From: Paraburkholderia fungorum
Lineage (GTDB): Bacteria; Pseudomonadota; Gammaproteobacteria; Burkholderiales; Burkholderiaceae
DNA length: 64,000 nt
Reading direction: 5' to 3'
Assembly (NCBI RefSeq): GCF_900099835.1
Contig: NZ_FNKP01000002.1
Location: 2,356,001-2,420,000, forward strand
Positions 54,638-61,652 of the stretch are shown here, one piece after another. Position 1 is the first letter of the stretch, and each line of letters opens with the position of its first letter. A program made the translations under genes and the position numbers. The notes beneath the pieces are model-generated. The model saw nothing but the letters and a program-made list of their open reading frames with translations. It did no database searches and was not told the origin of the DNA.

Positions 54638-55576
54638 TCAACCGCCCTGCACGCCTTGCGTGTTGACATACAGCGAGTAGAGGCCGTGACTCGCCGCCAT
54701 GAACAGGCGGTTGCGGTGACGTCCGCCGAAGCAAACGTTCGCGCAACGCTCAGGCAGTGCAATGTGGCCGAGCACTTCGCCTTGCGGATTGAACACGCGC
54801 ACGCCGTCGAGTTCGTCCGTGCCCATGCCCCAGCCGCACCACAGGTTGCCGTGGATATCGACACGGAAGCCATCCGGCGTGCCCGGACCTGCGTCGATCA
54901 ACACGCGGTTGTTCGACAGCGTGGCGCCGTTGCTGCTGACGTCGAACGCGCGGATCTTGCGCGGCTCGCCACGCGATTCGACGATGTACAGCACCGACTC
55001 GTCCGGCGAGAACGCGAGGCCGTTCGGGCCGAGCACGTCGTCGGCAACCATCGACACCTCGCCCGACTGCGCGTCGATGCGGTACACACACGCCGTCAGT
55101 TCCGACTCCTGCTGCTCGCCCTCGTAGAAGCCGGCGATGCCGAAGGTGGGATCGGTGAACCAGATCGAGCCGTCCGATTTCACGATCACGTCGTTCGGCG
55201 AATTGAAGCGCTTGCCCTGATAACGATCGGCCAGCACGGTGATCGAGCCGTCGTATTCAGTGCGAGTGACGCGCCGCGTCAGATGCTCGCAACTGACGAG
55301 CCGCCCTTGACGATCGCGCGTATGGCCGTTCGCGTTATTCGACGATTGACGGAACGTGCTGACATTGCCGGTGGTTTCGTCCCAGCGCAGGATGCGGTCG
55401 TTCGGAATGTCGCTCCACAGCAGATAACGACCGTCGCCGAACCAGACCGGCCCTTCCGACCAGCGCGCGCCCTGGTACAGACACTCGACGGAGGCGGAAG
55501 CCAGGATCAGCGACTTGAAGCGCGGATCGAACACGCGGATGGAGGGGTCGGGATAGCGTCGGCTGTTGTCGGTCAT
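54638..55576 (-). CDS. SMP-30/gluconolactonase-family lactonase
   Basis: A 312-residue six-bladed beta-propeller lactonase. Family features are GPVWFGDGRYLLWSDIPNDRILRWDE at the start, SPNDVIVKSDGSIWFTDPTFG for the metal site and PDGFRVDIHGNLWCGWG near the end. It opens aldonolactones to aldonic acids, the step before the dehydratase of the same operon. It is the first gene of the operon; 268 bases separate it from the binding-protein gene. Confidence 0.9.
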   Translation of the reverse strand: MTDNSRRYPDPSIRVFDPRFKSLILASASVECLYQGARWSEGPVWFGDGRYLLWSDIPNDRILRWDETTGNVSTFRQSSNNANGHTRDRQGRLVSCEHLTRRVTRTEYDGSITVLADRYQGKRFNSPNDVIVKSDGSIWFTDPTFGIAGFYEGEQQESELTACVYRIDAQSGEVSMVADDVLGPNGLAFSPDESVLYIVESRGEPRKIRAFDVSSNGATLSNNRVLIDAGPGTPDGFRVDIHGNLWCGWGMGTDELDGVRVFNPQGEVLGHIALPERCANVCFGGRHRNRLFMAASHGLYSLYVNTQGVQGG

Positions 55577-56388
55577 GCTTGGGTATCGATTGGATGGTGT
55601 TTCAGGTTGATGGATCGGCCCGCGCGAAGTCGCGGTTCAGCGCGAGCAACTCACACACGCGGCACGCGCGATCTTCGCACGATGTTCCGGCGGCGTCGAA
55701 CCGGGCAGCGGCGGATGCGGAGCCATGTCGGCGATTCTGGAGACGTGACGGCATCGTGCAGCACGTGGACCAGCGAGATGTCGTCGCGCACGATTTCGAG
55801 CGGCCTGGAGGTTTCGCTTAGAGCCTGGGCGGTTGAGCCGTTGCCTTATCTGAGCGAGTGCAGCAGTGTCACGACGCGGCGCGGTGAACTCTCCATCGCT
55901 GAACGGGGATTCGCTCAAAACGCCCTCGAATCGGCCAAAGACCGGGCGATCGAAGTCGCATCGGCGTCGCGATGTTGTCAAACAACTACAAAGTGGGCAC
56001 GTCTCGCAGGATTTAATGTGACGCTCACCGAGCCACACAAGTGTGAATCGTCATTTTTGTATGACAATATGGGCAACGTGACTTGGGCCGCCATCCACGG
56101 AAGCGGTTCACGCCAGGGAATTTAAAATAAATACTGTCGATTGAATAACAGCCACAAGAAAATTATCCGTTTCAGCGCTTTGTGAATCTCAATTGCGCCA
56201 CGAAGCGGATATCGATAGTAATTCGTTCTTTTCCTGAGGGAGCCGTTGGCGTCGCCCTGCCGTCAGGGCGTACCTCTGGCGCAGCGGAAAAATTTTTAGT
56301 GATAAATTGTGGAGCTAAAAGCGGCCGGATGAACGGCTGCCACAATTAACCGCAACGGGATGTTTGCGAGCCTGAGAGAGTCAAAAAA
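55577..56388. other. Large intergenic region with possible gene remnant and braR promoter
   Basis: 812 bases. At 55640-55980 the composition is gene-like on the minus strand but no frame has a ribosome site or a recognisable product; one frame reads MESSPRRVVTLLHSLR then a TAA, and continues with protein-like residues (LEIVRDDISLVHVLHD), which suggests a decayed gene. The right-hand part is AT-rich and holds the promoter of the LuxR gene and a hairpin CGCCCTG/CAGGGCG at 56253-56270 that could be an operator. Confidence 0.45.
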
Positions 56389-57117
56389 TTGTCGCTACAT
56401 TTTATCGAGCAGATGGCACCGCTGCTGGACGCCGCCGACGAAGCGGAATGGTTTGGTGCCATCACGGGCCTTGCCGAGACATGGGGATTCGACAGGCTGT
56501 TGGTCGCCATGCTGCCGCGTCCGACCATGCGTCTGGAAGACGCCTATATCCGCAGCACCTACGCACCGAACTGGCGCAAGACGTATGACAAGGACGGCCT
56601 GGTTCATATCGACCCCACCGTCGATCACTGCATGTCACGCACTGCACCGCTGATCTGGTCGCCGGATATTTTCTCGACCAGACCACAGCAATCGATGTAT
56701 GAAGAGGCGCGCTCTTACGGTTTGCGCGCCGGGGTAACGGTGCCGATTCACGGACCGAACCAGGAAGCCGGAATGATGTGCTTCGTCAACGATAGCGCGC
56801 CGACGGACGCATTCCGCCGTCACGTGAACGCTACGTTGCCGAATCTGGTGCTATTACGCGACCTGGTGGTAGATACCAGCCAGCGTCATCTGGATACGCA
56901 CGCGCAAACACTGCTGCCCAAGCTCACGCCGCGCGAACGAGAGTGTCTGAAATGGACCGCACGCGGCAAATCCACCTGGGAAATCTCCCAGATCCTGAAT
57001 TGTTCGGAAGCCGTGGTGAACTTCCACATGAAGAACATCAGGACCAAATTCGGGGTGAATTCGCGGCGGGCGGCCGCCGTGATAGCCGCCCAGCTCGGAC
57101 TTATTGACCCGGGTTGA
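56389..57117 (+). CDS. braR: LuxR-type quorum-sensing regulator (BraR-like)
   Basis: A 242-residue regulator with an autoinducer-binding domain and a C-terminal helix-turn-helix. The six conserved ligand-domain residues are present: Trp62, Tyr66, Asp75-Pro76, Trp90 and a Gly in YGLRAGVTVP. The HTH is LTPRERECLKWTARGKSTWEISQILNCSEAVVNFHMKNI. I propose a TTG start with GAGAGAG upstream. It neighbours an RsaL-like and a LuxI-type gene, the braR-rsaL-braI order described for plant-associated Burkholderia. It should bind a long-chain oxo-acyl-homoserine lactone. Confidence 0.88.
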   Translation: MSLHFIEQMAPLLDAADEAEWFGAITGLAETWGFDRLLVAMLPRPTMRLEDAYIRSTYAPNWRKTYDKDGLVHIDPTVDHCMSRTAPLIWSPDIFSTRPQQSMYEEARSYGLRAGVTVPIHGPNQEAGMMCFVNDSAPTDAFRRHVNATLPNLVLLRDLVVDTSQRHLDTHAQTLLPKLTPRERECLKWTARGKSTWEISQILNCSEAVVNFHMKNIRTKFGVNSRRAAAVIAAQLGLIDPG

Positions 57118-57418
57118 GGAAGGCTGCCGCGTCGCGGCTGTACAGCACGCGCTCGGCACGGCCCAGGTCGGCGTCGGAAACGGTCTTGGTGAAATACAGG
57201 CCGAGCAGAATCGACACCGGCGCCGGAATCTCAGCGCCCGATTCGAAGCGGCTGCCACGCGACTGCGTGACGCCAAAGCGCGCCCAGAAGCGGCGTTGGC
57301 TTTCTTTTTTCTTCTTGCGATAAGCGATGATCAGCACGCGATCCACCGCCGAGGATGCCTCCGCCGGGCGCGTTTGGAGGCCGGTTTGCGGTTGCCAATG
57401 ATTTTCGAGAAGTTCCAT
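57101..57418 (-). CDS. rsaL: RsaL-like repressor of the AHL synthase
   Basis: A 105-residue protein with a helix-turn-helix core (VLIIAYRKKKKESQRRFWARFGVTQSRGSRFESGAEIPAPVSILLGLY) matching RsaL, a repressor that limits acyl-homoserine lactone production. The start MELLENHWQPQTG is 150 bases from the divergent braI start. Its 3' end overlaps the 3' end of braR by 17 bases, so the two convergent genes could interfere with each other. Role inferred from family and gene order. Confidence 0.85.
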   Translation of the reverse strand: MELLENHWQPQTGLQTRPAEASSAVDRVLIIAYRKKKKESQRRFWARFGVTQSRGSRFESGAEIPAPVSILLGLYFTKTVSDADLGRAERVLYSRDAAAFLNPGQ

Positions 57419-57481
57419 TTTCGAGCCCTGTCGGTTAAGTACGCTGCTGGTTCGAATTCTGCGATATCCGAAAAGCATGCG

Positions 57482-57503
57482 CACCTATCCAGGTAGGTAG
57501 GTG
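57482..57503. promoter_or_regulatory. Candidate lux-type box upstream of braI
   Basis: CACCTA (57482-57487) and TAGGTG (57498-57503) are exact inverted arms of a 22-base element; an inner imperfect dyad ACCTATCC/AGGTAGGT overlaps it. It lies 65 bases before braI in the divergent rsaL-braI region, the expected place for BraR or RsaL binding. Confidence 0.5.
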
Positions 57504-57567
57504 GCAGATCGATTCAAAATGCATAAGTTTTCCTGACATTGGCCCCCCACTCGTTCAGGAGAACGTC

Positions 57568-58161
57568 ATGCAAACAGCAATCCGGATTGGAATGCGTCAG
57601 GAATTCGATAACTCGGACATCAACGAGATGTACCGGCTACGGGCCCGGGTGTTTCACGGGCGGCTCGGCTGGGAAATCCCGACCATCGCGGGCATGGAAA
57701 TCGACGGATATGACGCGCTCGGCCCCTATTACATGCTGATACAGGGCGAAGGCGGAAAGTTACGCGGATGTTGGCGCCTGATGCCGACAGAAGGCCCAAA
57801 CATGCTGAAGGACACGTTTCCGCAATTGCTGCATGGCGCGCAGGCCCCGGTCGGGCGGCACATCTGGGAATTGAGCCGTTTTGCGATCGAAACGGGCGGC
57901 GAGGAACAGTCTTTCGGCTTCACGGACATGACGATTCACGCGATCCAGGAAGTCATGTTGTTCGCAAAGCGTATGGGCATCACCGACTACGTCACCGTGA
58001 CGACCACGCCGATCGAACGATTGCTGCGTAGAACCGGCATCGACATCAGCCGCCTCGGAGCGCCGTTGCAGATCGGCGTCGAGCGGGCGGTTGCGCTAAA
58101 TGTCGCGGTGAGTCCGAAGACGATGACCTCGTTGTTCGGACCGATAGCAGTCGCAGCTTAA
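57568..58161 (+). CDS. braI: Acyl-homoserine lactone synthase (BraI-like)
   Basis: A 197-residue LuxI-family synthase. The conserved Arg, Phe and Trp lie in MYRLRARVFHGRLGWEI, the Asp/Glu residues in MEIDGYDALGP, and the WELSRFAIE and TVTTTPIERLLRRTGI segments are also typical. It makes an acyl-homoserine lactone from S-adenosylmethionine and acyl-ACP; by gene order a 3-oxo-C14 product is expected. The start follows AGGAGAA. A direct repeat follows the stop. Confidence 0.92.
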   Translation: MQTAIRIGMRQEFDNSDINEMYRLRARVFHGRLGWEIPTIAGMEIDGYDALGPYYMLIQGEGGKLRGCWRLMPTEGPNMLKDTFPQLLHGAQAPVGRHIWELSRFAIETGGEEQSFGFTDMTIHAIQEVMLFAKRMGITDYVTVTTTPIERLLRRTGIDISRLGAPLQIGVERAVALNVAVSPKTMTSLFGPIAVAA

Positions 58162-58237
58162 TTGCCGTTAGTTGCACATTAGGCATCAATCAACGTGCGA
58201 GCTTGACCTCGCTGCGCTTAATTGCCAGTTAGTTGCA
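58156..58237 (+). repeat. Direct repeat at the end of braI
   Basis: A 21-base unit at 58156-58176 (beginning GCTTAATTGCC, ending GTTAGTTGCA) recurs at 58216-58237 with one inserted A, 60 bases apart. The first copy contains the braI stop codon. It may mark a small insertion or duplication. Confidence 0.7.
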
Positions 58238-58391
58238 TTGCACTACGGGTCGCCAGAATTGCCGCTTTATGGCGATGCGTAGTGCACTAGAACACTGATG
58301 TTTTGTCGCGAAACGCCAAATCAGTATGTTGGCGGAATTGTCACCGAACCGAATTACACGTCACACCGCATCCAGTCGGGAAGCGAAAAAA

Positions 58392-59081
58392 TCACGAGCC
58401 GAACATACGTTCAAGCGCATTTTCCAGGTGCGTCCGCATCGCCGCCGAAGCTGCCGGCGCATCCCCGCGACGGATCGCGTCGAGCACCGCCCAATGCTCG
58501 GCCTGAACGAGCCGCTGCCGCTCCACCGTCTTGACCAGCGACAGGTTGCGCGACAAATTCATGCTGAAGAGAATCTGCTCTTCGATAAACGACATCATCG
58601 TGATGAAGAACGGATTCTTCGACGCGCGCGCCACCGCGAGGTGGAACATGAAGTCGTCCTTCGTGCCGATGCCTTGCGTTTCGATGATCTGCTCAAGCTC
58701 GTGCCACGCGTGCTGGATCGCGGCGATGTCGTCGGAATCGGCTTTGAGCGCGGCCTGCCCCGCCGCGCCCGCCTCGGTCACCATGCGGAATTCGTAGCAA
58801 CGACGAATATCCGACAGCGTCTCCAGCGGCGCGAAGCGGCGCACGTCAGGGTCGGGCCGGCGCGCGACGGTCGTGCCCGAACCGTGGCGCGTCATGATGA
58901 TGCCGTCCGCCCGCAGACGCGCCAACGCTTCCCGCACAGTGGGCCGCGACGTCGCAAAACGCTCGGCCAGCGCGTGCTCGGTCGGCAGTCGCTCGCCCTC
59001 CTTGTACTCGCCTTCGAGAATGCGATTGAGGATGTCGCCGTAAATCTTCTCGGGCAGGCCCGTGGTTCTGCGCTCGTTCAT
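58392..59081 (-). CDS. GntR-family (FadR subfamily) regulator
   Basis: A 229-residue GntR regulator: winged HTH in residues about 10-70 (LPEKIYGDILNRILEGEYKEGERLPTEHALAERFATSRPTVREALARLRADGII) and an FCD all-helical effector domain with metal-binding His residues (FMFHLAVARASKNP, DAPAASAAMRTHLENAL). Start MNERRTTGLPEK. FCD regulators usually sense sugar acids or other carboxylates, so it is the likely regulator of the lactonase-transporter-dehydratase operon 2.8 kb away, from which the quorum-sensing genes now separate it. Confidence 0.87.
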   Translation of the reverse strand: MNERRTTGLPEKIYGDILNRILEGEYKEGERLPTEHALAERFATSRPTVREALARLRADGIIMTRHGSGTTVARRPDPDVRRFAPLETLSDIRRCYEFRMVTEAGAAGQAALKADSDDIAAIQHAWHELEQIIETQGIGTKDDFMFHLAVARASKNPFFITMMSFIEEQILFSMNLSRNLSLVKTVERQRLVQAEHWAVLDAIRRGDAPAASAAMRTHLENALERMFGS

Positions 59082-59397
59082 CAGCGGGCTAAAACTTGTC
59101 TGGGTAGAGCTTAATTGTAAGGCCAACCCATTGCCGGTTTCATCAGAGATATGCACTATGGATTCCACGATATCTCGTAGACGCCGGTGGACTGGGCATG
59201 CCGGGCAATGGTGTGTCGTCCACGAATTTGACAAGAGTTTGATTGACATCCCGCCGAATGCATCTTTTCCGGCAATCATCTAAGCTTCGCTGGTATAAAA
59301 GTTCAATGGGCCTGGTCGCCGGAAAGCGTTGAGCGCACGGAACGACCCAGCGCACAAAGCGGCCACGGCATCCGGTTTTTCCAGACGCGGAGTTGAT
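59082..59397. other. Intergenic region, gntR / universal stress protein gene
   Basis: 316 bases between divergent genes; promoters presumed. I looked for a FadR-type TTGT-ACAA dyad and saw none convincing. Confidence 0.5.
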
Positions 59398-59877
59398 ATG
59401 TACACACGCATTCTTGTAGCGGTCGACGGCAGCAATACCTCACGGCGCGCATTCGACGCGGCGCTCGATCTCGCGAAGTCCAACAACGCTGTACTCCAGC
59501 CGTTCTATGTCGTCGAAAACACGCCGATGTATTTTGAAGCGCCGGGCTACGATCCGTCCGTGCTGCGCAACCGTCTGATCGAACAAGGCAAGGAGTTGGG
59601 CGCGGAGTTCGCGAAAGCCATGATCGAGCAAGGCGTGAAAGGCGAACTCGCGGTTGGCGAAGCGTCGTCGCTCGACGACGTGTCGGCGGTCGTGCTCAAT
59701 GCAGCGACCGACTTCAAGGCCGACTTGCTGGTAATGGGCACGCATGGCCGGCGCGGCTTTCAGCGCCTGATTCTCGGCAGCGTCGCCGAACGTTGCGTGC
59801 GCCAGGCGACTCTGCCCGTGCTGCTGATTCCTGCTGCCGCGACTCAGCCGCAGTCGCCGAGCGAGCCTAAAGCGTAG
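59398..59877 (+). CDS. Universal stress protein, UspA family
   Basis: A 159-residue UspA-domain protein. MYTRILVAVDGSNTSRRAF starts the fold, and MGTHGRRGFQRLILGSVAE is the G-x2-G-x9-G-S ATP-binding loop, so it belongs to the ATP-binding class. Single domain, cytoplasmic. The last dozen residues (PAAATQPQSPSEPKA) are a flexible tail. Probably induced by starvation or low oxygen; the regulator is not visible. Confidence 0.92.
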   Translation: MYTRILVAVDGSNTSRRAFDAALDLAKSNNAVLQPFYVVENTPMYFEAPGYDPSVLRNRLIEQGKELGAEFAKAMIEQGVKGELAVGEASSLDDVSAVVLNAATDFKADLLVMGTHGRRGFQRLILGSVAERCVRQATLPVLLIPAAATQPQSPSEPKA

Positions 59878-60439
59878 GCTCATTGCGCCAGGTTGTGAGC
59901 GCCACCTGAAATCCGGGTGGCCGCTTTCTGGCTGAATACCTGCATTGCGCACCCGGTCTCGCACGCTCAGCCATGCGAGACCGCACATGCTTTGCAGCGA
60001 AGCACTCCCGCTGTTTATAACCGCGCTCAACGAGCGACTTAATTAGGATTACAAATGTCGCTTTTAATCGCTAGCGGTAAATCGTGCCCATTATGAAAGC
60101 GTAAGATTCGGCCCGTTCACTTATGACAAAAAGACTCGCCATCCAGATCAATGCCCACTATCTGGCACCATCGGCGAAAACAAAAGAGACAAGCCGAAGC
60201 GACTTGCCGCCCCGCCTCCGTATACCGCACTTCAATCATTTCGATTAGACTTGATCCGCCAACTTCCCGCTTCTCGCCTGCTCATTCGCAGCAGCGGCCG
60301 GGATTTTGACAAACGGGTTAAATGTCCAGCGTCGCAAGATGCTTTGCAAACCCGCACGACAAACGTTAAATACCGCCGACCGTAAGACCGTAGCCGATTT
60401 GAAGCGCAAAAAAAGAGTGCCTTGACCAAGGAGTTTCTC
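59878..60439. other. Intergenic region before the efflux operon
   Basis: 562 bases. A weak hairpin GCCACC/GGTGGC (59901-59921) follows the stress gene. The region around 60020-60130 is AT-rich and probably holds the promoter of the efflux pair. No regulator gene is present. Confidence 0.5.
59901..59927 (+). terminator. Possible terminator of the stress protein gene
   Basis: GCCACC and GGTGGC form a six-bp stem with a nine-base loop, followed by a short T-containing tract. Weak. Confidence 0.35.
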
Positions 60440-61642
60440 TTGCCCTGCCCTGCATCCAGCCTGCGTAGTCGTGTCGTTTCGTTTCTGATCCTCGGCTTGT
60501 CGCTTACGGCCGCCGCATGCGGTGACAAGCAGGACACACCCGCGGCCATACCGCCGGTTCCTGTCACGGTCGTGACCGTCGTGGCCTCATCGATTGCCGA
60601 TGTCGTCGAGTTGCCTGGCCGGATCGAAGCGGTCCGTTCGGCGGAGATCCGGGCTCGCGTCGACGGAATTGTCGAGCGCAGGCTGTATCAGGAAGGCACC
60701 GACCTGCCGGCGGGCACGCCCTTATTTCAGATCGATCCTCGCGACTATCGCGCGCAGTTGCAGCAGGCCCAGGCCGCGCTGACGCGCGCCAAAGCCGTCA
60801 GCGACAACGCGGCGTCAGTGGTGGCGCGCTTCCAGCCGCTGGTCGGTCGCCATGCGGTCAGCGCGCAGGAATACGACGCGGCGCTTGCGACCATGCAGCA
60901 GGCGCAGGCGAGCGTCGCCGATGCCAATGCGGCGGTCACACTGGCCAAATTGCGGCTCGACCGCTGCACGGTCACCACGCCGATTGCCGGCCGCGTGGGC
61001 CGCGCGCAAGTCACCGAGGGCGCGCTCGTCAGCGCGGGCGCGGCAACACTTCTGACCGAGGTCAACCAGCTCACGCCGATCAACGCGGTGTTCACGCAGT
61101 CCAACACTGCCCTGCTCGACGTCGAGCAGCAGATCCAGTCCGGCGCGCGTCAGGCCGTCGACATGAAGCACGTCAAGGTGCAGCTCGTGCTCGCCAACGG
61201 TCAGATCTATGACGAATTCGGCTATCTGGATTTCGCCGACCTGGTCGTCGATCCCTCTACCGGCACGCAGACTGTGCGGGCCCGCTTCGCCAATCCGTCG
61301 CGCACGCTGCTGCCAGGCCAGTTCGTCCGGGGACGCATCATCACGACGGGCAATCATCAGGGCATTCGCATCCCCGAACGCGCGGTGCAGCTGGACGGCG
61401 GCGTGGCCAGCGTCTCGCTGGTCGCGGAAGACGGCACGGTCGTTCATCGCAACATCGATCTCGGCGAACAGGGCGAAGCACAGTGGGCCGTCCGCGATGG
61501 TTTGAAGCCAGGCGAGCGCGTGATCGTCGACGGGTGGCAGAAGGTCCAGCCAGGCCAGCGTGTCGAGGCGCGCCCCGCGCCGACGCCTGGAGCGGCCACG
61601 GCGCCAGCCACGGCCCCGGCTCCCGCTTCTGCCGCCAGCTGA
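60440..61642 (+). CDS. RND efflux periplasmic adaptor (membrane fusion protein)
   Basis: A 400-residue AcrA/MexA-type adaptor lipoprotein. I propose a TTG start at 60440 with AAGGAG six bases upstream; a TTG at 60422 is less likely. The signal peptide ends in a lipobox LTAAAC. Lipoyl halves (RIEAVRSAEIRARVDGIVERRL and LDRCTVTTPIAGRVGRAQVTEGALV) flank a coiled-coil hairpin (QQAQAALTRAKAVSDN). A Pro/Ala-rich tail ends the protein. The pump gene follows after ten bases. Confidence 0.92.
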   Translation: MPCPASSLRSRVVSFLILGLSLTAAACGDKQDTPAAIPPVPVTVVTVVASSIADVVELPGRIEAVRSAEIRARVDGIVERRLYQEGTDLPAGTPLFQIDPRDYRAQLQQAQAALTRAKAVSDNAASVVARFQPLVGRHAVSAQEYDAALATMQQAQASVADANAAVTLAKLRLDRCTVTTPIAGRVGRAQVTEGALVSAGAATLLTEVNQLTPINAVFTQSNTALLDVEQQIQSGARQAVDMKHVKVQLVLANGQIYDEFGYLDFADLVVDPSTGTQTVRARFANPSRTLLPGQFVRGRIITTGNHQGIRIPERAVQLDGGVASVSLVAEDGTVVHRNIDLGEQGEAQWAVRDGLKPGERVIVDGWQKVQPGQRVEARPAPTPGAATAPATAPAPASAAS

Positions 61643-61652
61643 GGGCGGCTCG

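Noticed and set aside
55637..56038. 133-codon minus-strand frame upstream of the lactonase gene
   Set aside because: No ribosome site, unusual composition, no family; kept only as part of the possible gene remnant.
53975..56125. Open frame of 716 codons on the plus strand opposite the binding-protein and lactonase genes
   Set aside because: It crosses two real minus-strand genes and an intergenic region with no start signal and no protein-like segments.
57451..57466. GGTTCGAATTC resembling a tRNA T-arm
   Set aside because: No acceptor stem, anticodon arm or D-arm can be built around it.
60232..60567. 111-codon minus-strand frame overlapping the start of the efflux adaptor
   Set aside because: Overlaps a well-supported gene, lacks a ribosome site and has Arg/Ser-rich shadow composition.
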